NCBI RefSeq assembly: GCF_000308755.1
Contig: NZ_BAGF01000030.1
Span: 62,001 to 126,000, forward strand
Direction of reading: 5' to 3'
Source: Nocardia pneumoniae NBRC 100136
GTDB taxonomy: Bacteria > Actinomycetota > Actinomycetes > Mycobacteriales > Mycobacteriaceae
Length of the DNA stretch: 64,000 bases
The translations under genes and the position numbers were made by a program. The notes beneath the pieces are model-generated. The model was not told the origin of the DNA. It did no database searches and worked only from the letters and a program-made list of their open reading frames with translations. Position 1 is the stretch's first letter. Each line of letters opens with the position of its first letter. Shown here in pieces: positions 46,268 to 55,917 of this stretch.

Positions 46268-47376
46268 TCTCGGTAATCGTCGCGGGCGGCGGCACAGCGG
46301 GCCACATCGAACCGGCACTGGCGGTGGCCGACGCGTTGCGGCGGCTCGACGATTCGATCCGGGTGACGGCGCTGGGCACCGAGCGCGGATTGGAGACCCG
46401 CCTGATTCCCGATCGCGGCTATCCGCTCGAGCTGATCCCGCCGGTTCCGCTGCCGCGCAAGCCCACGACCGATCTGCTGCGGTTACCCGGACGGGTCCGC
46501 GCGTCGGTGGCCGCCACCAGGGCGGTTATCGACGCCGTCGAGGCCGACGTGATCATCGGTTTCGGCGGATACGTGGCGCTGCCCGCGTACTTGGCCGCGG
46601 GTCCTGGCGTGCTGCGTCGTCGGCGCGCGGTTCCGGTGGTGGTGCACGAGGCCAACGCCAAGGCGGGTATCGCGAACGAGGTCGGCGCGCGCCGCGCCGC
46701 CCGCGTGCTGGCCGCCGTTCCGAATTCGGGCTTGCCGAACGCCCAGGTCGTCGGCATTCCGGTGCGCGAGTCGATCACGGGACTGGACCGCGCGGCGCTG
46801 CGCGCCGAGGCACGCGCCCACTTCGGCCTGCCCGCCGAGGGGCCGGTGCTGCTGGTCTTCGGCGGTTCGCAGGGCGCGCGAACCCTGAACGAGGCGATGT
46901 CCGCGGCCGCGCCGCAGCTTGCCGCCGCGGGGATCTCGGTGTTGCACGCGCACGGTCCGAAGAACACGCTCGAGCTGGGTGACGCCGCCGCGTCCGGTGC
47001 CGACGGCGCCCGCTACGTGGCGGTGCCCTACCTCTCCCGGATGGATCTCGCCTACGCCGCCGCCGACGCCGTGGTCTGCCGGTCGGGCGCTATGACCGTC
47101 GCGGAGGTCTCCGCGGTGGGACTGCCCGCGTTCTACGTGCCGCTGCCGCACGGCAACGGGGAGCAGGAGCTCAACGCCCGCCCGGTGGTCGGCCAGGGCG
47201 GTGGCAGAATTGTCCCCGATTCCGAGTTGACGCCGAAGTATGTGATCGATGAGGTGATTCCGCTGCTGATGGACCCCGCACGGCTGATCGAGATGGGCCG
47301 GGCCGCCGCGGGCGCCGGGCACCGCGACGCCGCCGACGAGGTGGCGCGGATCGCGCGGGAGGTGGCGCGCCGGTGA
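46264..47376 (+). CDS. murG: UDP-GlcNAc:lipid I N-acetylglucosaminyltransferase
   Basis: 370 aa GT-B enzyme converting lipid I to lipid II at the inner membrane face. G loops [20 protein letters not shown] and [13 protein letters not shown], and the donor-site [20 protein letters not shown] plus NARPVV, are typical. GTG 46264 overlaps the ftsW stop (GTGA), and an AGGAAG site lies upstream; the frame is open to 46213 but the earlier start would lie deep in ftsW. Confidence 0.96.
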   Translation: MISVIVAGGGTAGHIEPALAVADALRRLDDSIRVTALGTERGLETRLIPDRGYPLELIPPVPLPRKPTTDLLRLPGRVRASVAATRAVIDAVEADVIIGFGGYVALPAYLAAGPGVLRRRRAVPVVVHEANAKAGIANEVGARRAARVLAAVPNSGLPNAQVVGIPVRESITGLDRAALRAEARAHFGLPAEGPVLLVFGGSQGARTLNEAMSAAAPQLAAAGISVLHAHGPKNTLELGDAAASGADGARYVAVPYLSRMDLAYAAADAVVCRSGAMTVAEVSAVGLPAFYVPLPHGNGEQELNARPVVGQGGGRIVPDSELTPKYVIDEVIPLLMDPARLIEMGRAAAGAGHRDAADEVARIAREVARR

Positions 47377-48857
47377 ACGAACGGACGGCTCTGCCGCCGG
47401 AGCTGGCGCGCGTGCACATGGTCGGCATCGGCGGGGCCGGAATGTCGGGTATCGCCCGGATTCTGCTCGCCCGCGGTGGTGCTGTGTCGGGGTCGGACGC
47501 CAAGGAGAGCCGCGGTGTGCTCGCGCTGCGGGCGCGGGGCGCGCAGGTGCGGATCGGGCACGACGCGACCGCGCTCGACCTGCTGCCCGGCGGCCCGACC
47601 GCGGTGGTCACCACGTACGCGGCCATTCCGAAGACCAATCCGGAACTGGTCGAGGCCAATCGGCGCGACATCCCGGTGCTGCTGCGCCCCACGGTGCTCG
47701 CCTCGCTGATGCAGGGGCATCGCACCCTGCTCGTTTCCGGCACGCACGGCAAGACCTCGACCACCTCGATGCTCATCGTGTCGTTGCAGCACTGCGGTGT
47801 CGACCCGTCCTTCGCGGTGGGCGGCGAGTTGAACGAGGCGGGCACCAATGCCCACCACGGCACCGGCGACATCTTCGTGGCCGAGGCGGACGAGAGCGAC
47901 GGGTCGCTGCTGCAGTACGAGCCGGACATCGCCGTGGTCACCAACATCGAGTCCGACCACTTGGACTTCTTCGGCTCCGACGAGGCCTACGTGCAGGTCT
48001 TCGACGATTTCGCCGACCGGCTCGCCGCGGGCGGCCTGCTCGTGGTGTGCCTGGACGACCCGGGCTCGCGGGCATTGGCCGAACGGGTCGGCACGCGTTT
48101 GGCGGAGAAGAACGTCCAGGTCCTCGGGTACGGATCCGGCGATCTCGCCGACGCCCCGGTCCCGGTGGGCGCCCGGCTGCACAGCTGGGAGCCGCGTGAC
48201 GTCGGCGGAATCGCGCAGTTCCAGCTCGCCGACGAGGCCGCGCCGCGCGCCGTGCGACTCGCCGTGCCTGGCAGGCACATGGCGCTCAACGCGCTCGGCG
48301 CCCTGCTCGCCGCCCGCGCGACCGGCGCCGACGTCGGCGAGATCATCCAGGGTTTGGAGGGTTTCGGCGGCGTGCACCGCCGCTTCCAGTTCGCCGGACG
48401 GGAGAACGGCGTGCGCGTCTTCGACGACTACGCCCACCACCCGACCGAGGTACGGGCCGTGCTCGGCGCCGCAGCCGAACTGGTCCAGCAGGAGGCCCGC
48501 GACGGCGCCCGGTCCAGGCAGGGGCGGGTCATCGTGGTCTTCCAGCCACACCTCTACAGCCGCACCGCGACCTTCGCGGAGGACTTCGGTGCCGCGCTGA
48601 GCCTGGCCGACGAGGTCGTGGTGCTCGACGTCTACGGCGCGCGGGAGAAGCCGCTGCCCGGCGTGAACGGCGGGCTGGTCGCGCAGGCGGTCACGAAACC
48701 GGTGCACTACCAGCCGGACATGTCCCGGGTGGGCCGTCAGGTCGCGGGTTTGGCGCTGCCGGGCGACGTGGTGATCACCATGGGCGCCGGTGACGTGACG
48801 ATGCTCGGCGGCCAGATTCTCGACGGACTTCGGGCGCGTCCCCAGCACGGACGGTGA
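47373..48857 (+). CDS. murC: UDP-MurNAc:L-alanine ligase
   Basis: 494 aa first Mur ligase of stem peptide assembly. N-terminal [20 protein letters not shown]-loop [13 protein letters not shown] (about 123-135), EADESDGS and [10 protein letters not shown] are all family motifs. GTG 47373 overlaps the murG stop. ddl, often found after murC in other bacteria, is absent here as in other mycolata. Confidence 0.96.
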   Translation: MNERTALPPELARVHMVGIGGAGMSGIARILLARGGAVSGSDAKESRGVLALRARGAQVRIGHDATALDLLPGGPTAVVTTYAAIPKTNPELVEANRRDIPVLLRPTVLASLMQGHRTLLVSGTHGKTSTTSMLIVSLQHCGVDPSFAVGGELNEAGTNAHHGTGDIFVAEADESDGSLLQYEPDIAVVTNIESDHLDFFGSDEAYVQVFDDFADRLAAGGLLVVCLDDPGSRALAERVGTRLAEKNVQVLGYGSGDLADAPVPVGARLHSWEPRDVGGIAQFQLADEAAPRAVRLAVPGRHMALNALGALLAARATGADVGEIIQGLEGFGGVHRRFQFAGRENGVRVFDDYAHHPTEVRAVLGAAAELVQQEARDGARSRQGRVIVVFQPHLYSRTATFAEDFGAALSLADEVVVLDVYGAREKPLPGVNGGLVAQAVTKPVHYQPDMSRVGRQVAGLALPGDVVITMGAGDVTMLGGQILDGLRARPQHGR

Positions 48858-48863
48858 CCCGGC

Positions 48864-49586
48864 GTGCGCGGGGTCGGGTCGGCGCGCGAGGCCGGGCGCC
48901 GCGCGAGTGATCGGTTCGCCGCGGTGGATTGGCGCCGAATTCGGTTGTGGGGCTTGCTGACCGCGTGCGTCCTCGTGGCGGTCGGGGTAGGCGCGTGGTA
49001 CTCGCCGGTGCTGTCGGTGCGTACCGTGCGGATCGAGGGAACGGTAGCGGTGCCCGAGCAGCAGGTGCGCGATCTACTCGAAATCCCGTCCGGCCGCTCC
49101 ATACTGCGCATCGACACCACCGCCATCGCGCGGCGGGTGGTGACCATTCCGAAGGTGCGCATGGCGCGGGTGCAGCGGGTTTTCCCGTCCACGGTTCGGG
49201 TTACGGTCGTCGAGCGCGTCCCGGTGTTGTTCTATGACAGTCCCGAGGGCGCGCATCTGCTCGACGCGGAGGGCGTGGAATTCGCCGTCGAACCCACGCC
49301 GATCGGTGTGCCGAAGTTGATCACCGATCATCCGGGCGGCGCGGATCCGGTGACCGCCGCGGCGGTGTCGGTTCTGGCCGTTGTCCCGCCCGCGCTTGCC
49401 ATTCAGGTGGACGAGGTTGTGGCACGGTCGATTTCGGATATCTCGCTGAATCTCCAGGACGGCCGGACGGTTCTGTGGGGCGGGACGGCCGACGGCGAAC
49501 GGAAGTCGGCGGTGGTGTTGCCGCTGCTGACGCGCCCGGGAACGGTGTTCGATGTTTCGAGTCCCAATCTGGTCACGGTAAAGTGA
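48864..49586 (+). CDS. ftsQ: Cell division protein FtsQ
   Basis: 240 aa bitopic divisome scaffold: cytoplasmic start of about 28 residues, helix (about 31-48), POTRA domain beginning VRTVRIEGTVAVPEQQV, then the FtsQ/DivIB beta domain. It links FtsL/FtsB to FtsW/FtsI. GTG 48864 lies six bases past the murC stop. Shorter cytoplasmic part than in M. tuberculosis. Confidence 0.92.
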   Translation: MRGVGSAREAGRRASDRFAAVDWRRIRLWGLLTACVLVAVGVGAWYSPVLSVRTVRIEGTVAVPEQQVRDLLEIPSGRSILRIDTTAIARRVVTIPKVRMARVQRVFPSTVRVTVVERVPVLFYDSPEGAHLLDAEGVEFAVEPTPIGVPKLITDHPGGADPVTAAAVSVLAVVPPALAIQVDEVVARSISDISLNLQDGRTVLWGGTADGERKSAVVLPLLTRPGTVFDVSSPNLVTVK

Positions 49587-49785
49587 TCCACACCCTTTGC
49601 GCCCAGGGAATTTTCGACGGCCCGGCAGCGGTCGGCGTCGAGGACGGGGCCGGGGGGCAACCGTTCACCATACGACGTGTGGAGCGGCGAGACGAGCGGG
49701 ATCACGCAAGATTCTGGCTCTCGTTTCGGCGCGCCTGCGCGCGTATCGCGGCGGCTGCGAATAGCGTTCCGCACCAGTCGGATAC

Positions 49786-49823
49786 TTGACATAACGCTAA
49801 CCCTATGGTTGAGCTTTAGGGTT
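49786..49823 (+). promoter_or_regulatory. ftsZ promoter region with inverted repeat
   Basis: TTGACA (49786-49791) is a consensus -35; the matching -10 is unclear. AACCCTA (49799-49805) and TAGGGTT (49817-49823) form a perfect 7-bp inverted repeat right where a -10 would lie, a possible operator. The 349-bp ftsQ-ftsZ spacer otherwise shows no gene. Confidence 0.5.
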
Positions 49824-49935
49824 TGCCCGCGCCGCGGTTCGCTCCCTGCAGCGACCCGACCCCCGGACGGGTCGAAAGGCGGCGTGCCGGGAATCCGGAA
49901 ACGACAGGCTTTAGATCGAAGGAAGGCGAGAGCCC

Positions 49936-51180
49936 ATGACGCCCCCGCACAACTACCTTGCGGTGATCAAGGTCGTCGGTATCGGCGGCGGCGGTGTGAA
50001 TGCCGTCAACCGGATGATCGAGCAGGGACTCAAAGGTGTCGAGTTCATCGCGGTCAACACCGACGCCCAAGCGCTGCTGATGAGCGACGCCGACGTCAAG
50101 CTCGACGTCGGTCGGGAGCTGACCCGCGGTCTCGGCGCCGGTGCCGACCCCGAGGTCGGCCGCAAAGCCGCCGAGGACCACAAGGACGAGATCGAAGAGG
50201 TGCTCAAGGGCGCCGACATGGTCTTCGTGACCGCGGGCGAGGGCGGCGGCACCGGCACCGGTGGCGCTCCGGTCGTCGCGCAGATCGCGCGCAAGCTCGG
50301 CGCGCTCACCATCGGCGTGGTCACCCGCCCGTTCTCGTTCGAGGGCAAGCGGCGCGGCAATCAGGCCGAGGTGGGCATCAACCTGTTGCGCGAGTCGTGC
50401 GACACGCTGATCGTCATTCCGAACGACCGGCTGCTGCAGCTCGGCGACGCGGCGGTGAGCCTGATGGACGCGTTCCGTTCCGCCGACGAGGTGCTGCTCA
50501 ACGGTGTGCAGGGCATCACCGACCTGATCACCACCCCCGGTCTGATCAATGTCGACTTCGCCGACGTCAAGAGCGTGATGTCCGGCGCGGGCAGCGCGCT
50601 GATGGGCATCGGTTCGGCGCGCGGCGAGGGCCGCTCGGTGAAGGCGGCCGAGGCGGCGATCAACTCGCCCCTGCTCGAGGCGTCCATGGACGGTGCGCAC
50701 GGGGTGCTGCTGTCCATCGCGGGCGGTTCGGACCTGGGTCTGTTCGAGATCAACGAGGCCGCGTCGCTGGTGCAGGAGGCCGCGCACATCGAGGCCAACA
50801 TCATCTTCGGCACGGTGATCGACGACTCGCTCGGCGACGAGGTCCGCGTCACCGTGATCGCCGCGGGCTTCGACGGCGGCGGCCCGGCCCGGCGCACCTT
50901 CGACGCCGCGAGCCGGGGCACCATCGGTTCGGCACGCTCAGGTGAGATCGGGCATCGAAGCGTGGGCGAGATCTCGGCGCGCGGCACCGACAGCTCGGCG
51001 AGCACGCCGGGCACCAGCACCTCCAGCCGCGGGGCGGTGCCGAGTTACCGGGACACCGAACGGCCGCGCACCGTGGCGGAGCCGACCGGGACGACCACTC
51101 CCCGGTCGTCCGTCACGCCCCAGGGCGACGACGACGATGACGACGACGTGGACGTGCCGTCGTTCATGCGCAGGGGCTGA
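49936..51180 (+). CDS. ftsZ: Cell division GTPase FtsZ
   Basis: 414 aa tubulin-like GTPase that forms the Z-ring. Nucleotide-binding [13 protein letters not shown] (16-28), tubulin signature GGGTGTG (103-109) and the T7-loop region are intact. A variable linker (about 320-395) leads to an acidic run of Asp and the C-terminal peptide [10 protein letters not shown], which in mycolata binds FtsW and SepF. An AAGGAAGG site precedes the ATG. Confidence 0.97.
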   Translation: MTPPHNYLAVIKVVGIGGGGVNAVNRMIEQGLKGVEFIAVNTDAQALLMSDADVKLDVGRELTRGLGAGADPEVGRKAAEDHKDEIEEVLKGADMVFVTAGEGGGTGTGGAPVVAQIARKLGALTIGVVTRPFSFEGKRRGNQAEVGINLLRESCDTLIVIPNDRLLQLGDAAVSLMDAFRSADEVLLNGVQGITDLITTPGLINVDFADVKSVMSGAGSALMGIGSARGEGRSVKAAEAAINSPLLEASMDGAHGVLLSIAGGSDLGLFEINEAASLVQEAAHIEANIIFGTVIDDSLGDEVRVTVIAAGFDGGGPARRTFDAASRGTIGSARSGEIGHRSVGEISARGTDSSASTPGTSTSSRGAVPSYRDTERPRTVAEPTGTTTPRSSVTPQGDDDDDDDVDVPSFMRRG

Positions 51181-51277
51181 CCCTGCGGGATCGGTTCCGG
51201 TGCGGGCCGGGACCGAGTCGCCGTCGCGGTGCCGCCGTGCCGTACTACGGCTACCGACAAGCGATTTCAACGGCACA

Positions 51278-51299
51278 GCTGCCGCGCCTCGGCGGCAGC
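51278..51299 (+). terminator. Hairpin after ftsZ
   Basis: GCTGCCGC (51278-51285) pairs with GCGGCAGC (51292-51299) around six bases, about 100 bases past the ftsZ stop. No U-tract. Separates ftsZ from the leaderless pgeF transcript. Confidence 0.5.
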
Positions 51300-51390
51300 G
51301 CGCTCGGCAACCGAGCGGTACGCCGCCCGCGTTTCGGCCTCTACCTGGGCATTCCGTCACCGTTCTCGGACCGCCGTTAGGCTCGTCGCC

Positions 51391-52119
51391 ATGACAGTTG
51401 TGCCGACTACGACCGTTCGACGGGTCACCACGACCAGGGCCGGTGGCTACTCGGTGCCACCCTACGACTCGTTCAATCTCGGCGATCACGTCGGCGACGA
51501 TCCCGTAGCGGTACGGCGCAACCGCGATCGGCTGGCGCAGGGAATCGGCCTGCCGCCCGAGCGCCTGGTCTGGATGGAGCAGATCCACGGCCGCTCGGTC
51601 GAAATCGTCGACGGCCCGCGCGCCGAGCCCGTCCCCGCCACCGACGCTCTCGTGACCACCGTCCCCGGACTCGCGCTGGTCGTGCTGTCCGCCGACTGCG
51701 TGCCGATTCTGCTGTCCGACGACGAGGCGGGCGTGATCGCCGCGGTGCACGCCGGGCGCGTCGGCGCCCGCATCGGCATCGTGCCGCGCGTGCTGGAGGC
51801 CATGGTGTCGGCCGGTGCGCGCCTGGATCGCGTCGGCGCCTTTCTCGGGCCCGCTGCCTCCGGCCGCCAGTACGAGGTCCCCGCCGCGATGCGCGACGAC
51901 GTCGAAGCACATCTGCCGGGAAGCGCGACAACGACCGTCCGTGGCACCCCCGGGCTCGATCTGCGTGCGGGCATCGCCAGGCAGCTGCGCGAGGCCGGTG
52001 TCGCCGGGATCGCCGTCGACCCCCGCTGCACCATCGAGGACCGCACGCTGTTCAGCCATCGCCGCGGCGCGCCGACCGGCCGGATCGCGGGGGTGATCTG
52101 GATGGAGGTCACCGCATGA
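51391..52119 (+). CDS. pgeF: Peptidoglycan editing factor PgeF (YfiH/LACC1 family)
   Basis: 242 aa enzyme of the multicopper-oxidase-like YfiH family. The E. coli member removes L-Ser from misloaded UDP-MurNAc-L-Ser; others act on purine nucleosides. The zinc ligands H-C-H are in WMEQIHGRSV, LSADCVPILL and AAVHAG. ATG 51391 has no ribosome-binding site but TAGGCT (51378-51383) ends seven bases before it, so the mRNA is likely leaderless. Stop overlaps the next gene by four bases. Its place behind ftsZ is conserved in actinobacteria. Confidence 0.9.
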   Translation: MTVVPTTTVRRVTTTRAGGYSVPPYDSFNLGDHVGDDPVAVRRNRDRLAQGIGLPPERLVWMEQIHGRSVEIVDGPRAEPVPATDALVTTVPGLALVVLSADCVPILLSDDEAGVIAAVHAGRVGARIGIVPRVLEAMVSAGARLDRVGAFLGPAASGRQYEVPAAMRDDVEAHLPGSATTTVRGTPGLDLRAGIARQLREAGVAGIAVDPRCTIEDRTLFSHRRGAPTGRIAGVIWMEVTA

Positions 52120-52901
52120 GGGAGCGAACCATCGACGCGGCCGCCGGGGCCGAGACGGCGGCGGCGGGCGAGCCGCTCGCGGCCAGGACCGCCGAGCTGT
52201 CCGCCAACCTGGGCGGGCTGCTGGCGCGGATCGACGCGGCCTGTCGCGCGGCTGGACGCGCACCGGAGGCGGTGCGGCTGCTGCCGGTGACGAAGTTCTT
52301 CCCCGCCTCGGACGTGGCGATCCTGCATCGGCTCGGGCGGCGTGAGTTCGGGGAGTCCAGGGAGCAGGAGGCGTCCGCCAAGGTGGCGGCACTGCGTGAG
52401 CAAGACCTCACCGGCATCCACTGGCACATGATCGGGCGGCTGCAGCGGAACAAAGCGCGGGCCGTGGCCCGGTGGGCGCACACCGTCCACTCGGTCGACA
52501 GCGAACGGCTGGCAACCGCACTGGACGCCGGTGCGCAGGCGGCGCTGGAGGCGGGGGAGCGTACCGAACCGGTCCGGGTGTTGCTCCAGGTGAGCCTGGA
52601 TGACGACCCCGGGCGCGGCGGTGTGGCGGAGGGTGATCTCGCCGCGCTCGCCGAACGGGTCGCGGCCGCGCCGGGATTGTATTTGTCGGGTCTGATGGCG
52701 ATTCCGCCCTTGGGGGCTGAGTGTGATGCGGCATTTGCACGACTTGCGACGTTGCACACTCGATTGCTCGCCGATCATCCGGACGCGCGAGAGCTTTCCG
52801 CGGGAATGTCCGGTGATCTGGAATCCGCGATCGAACACGGTTCGACGGTTGTGCGTGTCGGTACTGCCTTGATGGGTGCGCGCCCGATAACCTCGGCGTA
52901 G
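52116..52901 (+). CDS. PLP homeostasis protein (YggS/PROSC family)
   Basis: 261 aa single-domain alanine-racemase-like barrel that binds pyridoxal phosphate and keeps B6 and amino-acid pools balanced. Lys in LLPVTKFFP is the PLP-binding lysine; WHMIGRLQRNKAR and SAGMSGDLESAIEHGSTVVR are family signatures. Coupled to pgeF through an ATGA overlap, as in most actinobacterial dcw clusters. The last codons read into a spacer with a TATGCT box (52932-52937) that may drive sepF. Confidence 0.93.
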   Translation: MRERTIDAAAGAETAAAGEPLAARTAELSANLGGLLARIDAACRAAGRAPEAVRLLPVTKFFPASDVAILHRLGRREFGESREQEASAKVAALREQDLTGIHWHMIGRLQRNKARAVARWAHTVHSVDSERLATALDAGAQAALEAGERTEPVRVLLQVSLDDDPGRGGVAEGDLAALAERVAAAPGLYLSGLMAIPPLGAECDAAFARLATLHTRLLADHPDARELSAGMSGDLESAIEHGSTVVRVGTALMGARPITSA

Positions 52902-53008
52902 CAAAGAAACCTCATCAGTCACATTCGACACATATGCTGGGAACTGACGAGGGCTGAGCAAGACTTCAACACCCGGCCGCCACCGGGGCCGAAGGAAGGT
53001 CGACCAGA

Positions 53009-53253
53009 ATGAGCGAGCGCAGCGAGCGAGTAATCGACGCAGCCACCATCGTGGTCATGAGCGCGCCTGACAGCGAGGTGCGGTCCGCAGTGAGTGAGCG
53101 CAGCGAGCGAATCATCGACACAGCCACGAGCGTGGTCATGAGCGCTCCGAGCGGCAGCGAGGTGCGGTCCGCAGTGAGTGAGCGCAGCGAGCGAATCATC
53201 GACACAGCCACGAGCGTGGTCATGAGCGCTCCGAGCGGCAGCGAGGTGCGCTC
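53009..53253 (+). repeat. Three tandem copies of the SERSER repeat before sepF
   Basis: Units start at 53009, 53090 and 53174. Units two and three are identical over almost all 84 bases; unit one has a three-base deletion and several changes. Each contains GAGCGCAGCGAGCGA near its start and GTGGTCATGAGCGC in the middle. A diverged single copy on the minus strand at about 26142-26226 precedes the salvage operon. Confidence 0.9.
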
Positions 53254-53257
53254 ATGA
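53009..53257 (+). CDS. 82-codon tandem-repeat leader frame coupled to sepF
   Basis: ATG 53009 has the strong AAGGAAGG site (52992-52999) that would otherwise serve sepF, and reads 82 codons made of three near-identical units ([20 protein letters not shown] and GSEVRSA). The TGA overlaps the sepF ATG (ATGA). The units have lengths 81, 84 and 80-84 bases, so the frame never breaks. The frame is translatable by all signs, but the peptide is unlike any domain I know; it may act only to pass ribosomes to sepF. Confidence 0.6.
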   Translation: MSERSERVIDAATIVVMSAPDSEVRSAVSERSERIIDTATSVVMSAPSGSEVRSAVSERSERIIDTATSVVMSAPSGSEVRS

Positions 53258-54036
53258 GCACGCTGCACAAGTTCAAGGCGTACTTCGGCATGGTTCCGCT
53301 CGAGGATTACGAAGACGACTACGTCGACGATCGCGCCCCCCGGGGTGTGGACGAGCGTGGTGCTCGCCGACCCCGGCCCCGTGACTACTCCGAGCGCGAC
53401 GGCTATGTCGACCGCTACGGCGAGGATCGGTACGGCGCAGACCGTTTCGACGACGTCGACTACCCCGAGCCCGCCTACAAGTCGCCGTACAAGCCGGGAT
53501 ACTCGGTGCCGCGGCGCGACGACTACGCCGACGAGCCCTACGGTGACGACCGCTACGAGGCGCCGCGGCGTCCCACCCGGATCGACTCCGGCCCCTCCGG
53601 CCGGTTCCGGGCGGGCGGGAGCGCGCCGACCCTGCGCGGCGCCACCCGTGGCGCGCTCGCCGTCGATCCCGAGGCCGAGGCGCGCAGGCTGGAGGAGCGC
53701 GTGCGTCCCGAGCCCGCCCCGGTGCGGCGGCCCGGGATCTTCGAGGACGGAGGCCCCTTGTCCAAGATCACGACGCTGCGCCCGCGCGACTACAGCGAGG
53801 CCCGGATCATCGGCGAACGCTTCCGTGAGGGCAACCCGGTGATCATGGACTTGGTGGATCTGAGCAACGCCGACGCCAAGCGGCTGGTCGACTTCGCCGC
53901 CGGTCTGGCCTTCGCCCTGCGCGGATCGTTCGACAAGGTGGCGACGAAAGTGTTCCTGCTCTCACCGGCGGATGTCGACGTATCAGCCGAAGAACGTAGA
54001 CGGATCGCGGAAACCGGCTTCTACAACCAGAAATAA
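53254..54036 (+). CDS. sepF: Cell division protein SepF
   Basis: 260 aa. N-terminal amphipathic start [17 protein letters not shown] (membrane tether), a long Asp/Tyr/Arg-rich linker (about 20-160) and the SepF core at the C-terminus ([19 protein letters not shown] ... [21 protein letters not shown]). In actinobacteria SepF anchors FtsZ to the membrane, replacing FtsA/ZipA. The ATG lies directly behind the tandem repeat, without its own ribosome-binding site. The core and N-terminus are intact, so the protein should work if re-initiation is efficient. Confidence 0.94.
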   Translation: MSTLHKFKAYFGMVPLEDYEDDYVDDRAPRGVDERGARRPRPRDYSERDGYVDRYGEDRYGADRFDDVDYPEPAYKSPYKPGYSVPRRDDYADEPYGDDRYEAPRRPTRIDSGPSGRFRAGGSAPTLRGATRGALAVDPEAEARRLEERVRPEPAPVRRPGIFEDGGPLSKITTLRPRDYSEARIIGERFREGNPVIMDLVDLSNADAKRLVDFAAGLAFALRGSFDKVATKVFLLSPADVDVSAEERRRIAETGFYNQK

Positions 54037-54125
54037 GCTCGTGATCTGGGGGGTGGAGCAGACCGGTCGCACGTCCTGGGGCGCGGTCATTTTGCGCGAC
54101 GCGATTTTTACGGCAGAGTGAAGTC

Positions 54126-54428
54126 GTGGCCTTGTTCGCGGTGCTGTACTTCGTACTGTTCATCTTCTGGCTGTTGCTGATCAGCCGGGTGATCGTCGAG
54201 TTCATCCGTAGCTTTGCCCGAGACTGGCGTCCTACCGGTGTCGTGGTCGTCATCCTCGAGGTGATCTTCACGATCACCGACCCACCGGTGAAACTCCTGA
54301 GGCGGTTGATCCCCCCGGTGTCTCTGGGGGGAATTCGCCTGGATCTGTCGATAATGGTCCTGCTTTTCATCGTGTTCATCCTGATGTCGATCGTGGGCAG
54401 GCTCGGGCAACCGGTAGCTCCGGTGTGA
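54126..54428 (+). CDS. YggT family membrane protein
   Basis: 100 aa with two or more membrane helices: LFAVLYFVLFIFWLLLISRV, a central amphipathic part with PPVKLLRRLIPPVSLGGIRLDLS (the YggT repeat signature) and a second helix LLFIVFILMSIVG. Conserved between sepF and wag31 in most Gram-positives. Function not settled; likely linked to cell-shape or division machinery by position. Starts with GTG at 54126. Confidence 0.9.
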   Translation: MALFAVLYFVLFIFWLLLISRVIVEFIRSFARDWRPTGVVVVILEVIFTITDPPVKLLRRLIPPVSLGGIRLDLSIMVLLFIVFILMSIVGRLGQPVAPV

Positions 54429-54452
54429 CAGAATGGGCCGTGTAGACAGCTT

Positions 54453-54470
54453 GCTAGATCTGCTAGATCT
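54453..54470 (+). repeat. 9-bp tandem direct repeat upstream of wag31
   Basis: GCTAGATCT occurs twice without a gap, 28 bases before the wag31 ATG. Each carries a TAGATC box that could serve as a -10 element; a regulator site is also possible. Ribosome-binding site GAAGGGA lies between it and the ATG. Confidence 0.6.
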
Positions 54471-54497
54471 CCAAAAGACGCGTGAAGGGATCCTTCC

Positions 54498-55352
54498 ATG
54501 CCGCTGACCCCAGCCGATGTGCACAACGTCGCGTTCAGCAAACCGCCGATCGGGAAGCGCGGCTACAACGAGGATGAAGTCGACGCGTTCCTGGATCTCG
54601 TGGAGCAGGAGCTCTCGCGTCTGATCGAGGAGAACGCCGACCTGCGCCAGCGGGTCGCCGAACTCGACGCGGAACTGGCCGACGCCAAGAAGAATCGCGG
54701 CCCCGCCGTGGCGAGCACGGTGAAAGCGCCGGTACCGCAGGCTCCTCCGCCGCAGCCGGAGCCGATCAAGCCGCCGGTCCCGGCCGCGCCGCCTGCGCCG
54801 ATGCCCGCCGCGCCGATGGCCAAGGACGTCAGCGCCGACGCGAATTTGCAGGCCGCCAAGGTGCTCAGCCTCGCCCAGGAGATGGCGGATCGGCTGACCA
54901 GCGACGCGAAGGCCGAAGCGGAGAGTTTGCTGTCGAATGCCAGGGCGAATTCCGAGCGACTGGTCGGCGACGCGCGGACGCGCTCGGAGGCCATGATCGC
55001 CGACGCCCGCCAGAAGTCGGACGCGATGCTGTCGGACGCGCAGACCCGCTCGGACAACCAGTTGCGCCAGGCCAAGGAGAAGGCCGACGCGTTGCAGGCC
55101 GACGCCGAGCGCAAGCACACCGAGATCATGGCGACCATCACCCAGCAGCGCACCGTGCTGGAGAGCCGGATCGAGCAGCTCAAGACGTTCGAGCGGGAAT
55201 ACCGGGTGCGGTTGAAGTCGTACCTGGAGTCGCAGCTCGAGGAGCTGGAGAACCGCGGCTCGGCCGTCCCGGTCGACGGCGGCGAAGCGTTCGCCGACGC
55301 CAACACGGCGAACAACCTCGCGCCCGCCTCGTTCGCCAAGGGCGGCAAGTAG
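54498..55352 (+). CDS. wag31: DivIVA/Wag31 polar growth scaffold
   Basis: 284 aa coiled-coil protein that marks the cell pole and directs apical wall growth in mycolata. N-terminal membrane-binding domain [20 protein letters not shown] and [20 protein letters not shown], a Pro/Ala linker (about 75-110), then a long coiled coil rich in Ala, Glu, Lys and Arg to about residue 255. M. tuberculosis Wag31 is phosphorylated by PknA/PknB; the conserved Thr region near 73 corresponds roughly to SSTVKAP-like residues here (AVASTVKAP). Essential in relatives. Confidence 0.95.
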   Translation: MPLTPADVHNVAFSKPPIGKRGYNEDEVDAFLDLVEQELSRLIEENADLRQRVAELDAELADAKKNRGPAVASTVKAPVPQAPPPQPEPIKPPVPAAPPAPMPAAPMAKDVSADANLQAAKVLSLAQEMADRLTSDAKAEAESLLSNARANSERLVGDARTRSEAMIADARQKSDAMLSDAQTRSDNQLRQAKEKADALQADAERKHTEIMATITQQRTVLESRIEQLKTFEREYRVRLKSYLESQLEELENRGSAVPVDGGEAFADANTANNLAPASFAKGGK

Positions 55353-55429
55353 CACGGCGCGCCCCGGCGCAGCGGTCCGTTCACCGCTAGGGGATCGGTC
55401 GAGCCGCCCGGCATGCCTTGGGGGTCATC

Positions 55430-55630
55430 ATGCTCGTCTTGACACTCGCCCTTGCCGCGATCGGTTTCGCCCTGCTCGTGGCCGCGCTCACCACGGGATC
55501 GGTGCTCTGGGCGTGGGGGTGCATCGTGGTCTGCGTCATCGGTGCTGTGCTTTTGCTGGTCAGTGCCCTGTCCATGCGGAGTGCGGATGGTGATGCCCCG
55601 CCGCCTCCTGGTCGTCATGCCAAACGGTGA
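55430..55630 (+). CDS. Small two-helix membrane protein
   Basis: 66 aa: two adjacent hydrophobic helices (LVLTLALAAIGFALLVAALT and VLWAWGCIVVCVIGAVLLLV) and a short polar, Pro-rich tail. ATG 55430 is chosen over the TTG at 55418 because GGGGG lies just upstream of it. Small proteins like this follow wag31 in several mycolata; no function is known. G/C at third positions and the helix pattern support coding. Confidence 0.72.
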   Translation: MLVLTLALAAIGFALLVAALTTGSVLWAWGCIVVCVIGAVLLLVSALSMRSADGDAPPPPGRHAKR

Positions 55631-55689
55631 AGCGGGCCGAGCTCTGACCTGCCTCGCAAAACTGAGTTGACCGCGCTGGCTAGAATCAA

Positions 55690-55906
55690 ACCTGAATACG
55701 GCGTCGATCCGGCTATCACCGGGGAGCCTTCGGAAGAACGGCGGCACGACCCTCGGGCCTGGCGCTCAGTAGAACCGAACGGGTGAGCCCGTCACAGCTC
55801 GCGAATGAGAGGTCCGGCGGTTTGCCGGACAAGCGGGGTGGTACCGCGGTTGCGGCGCACCGGGCGCCGTCATCGTCCCCGTGCCAATCGGACACGGCAC
55901 GAGGAG
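55690..55906 (+). promoter_or_regulatory. T-box riboswitch of ileS (translational, short stem I)
   Basis: T-box core GGGGTGGTACCGCGG (55835-55849) contains TGGT, complementary to the ACCA end of uncharged tRNA-Ile. The specifier ATC (55715-55717) sits in a short stem I (GGCT ... AGCC), the ultrashort type known from actinobacterial ileS leaders, including one from Nocardia farcinica used in structural work. CGTGCC (55880) and GGCAC G (55896) form a stem touching the GAGGAG ribosome-binding site (55901-55906), so control is at translation. A TAGAAT box at 55681 would start the leader. Confidence 0.92.
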
Positions 55907-55917
55907 ACGCATCCGCC

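Noticed and set aside
53009-53253. CRISPR array
   Set aside because: Units are contiguous with no spacers and keep an open frame, so this is a coding tandem repeat.
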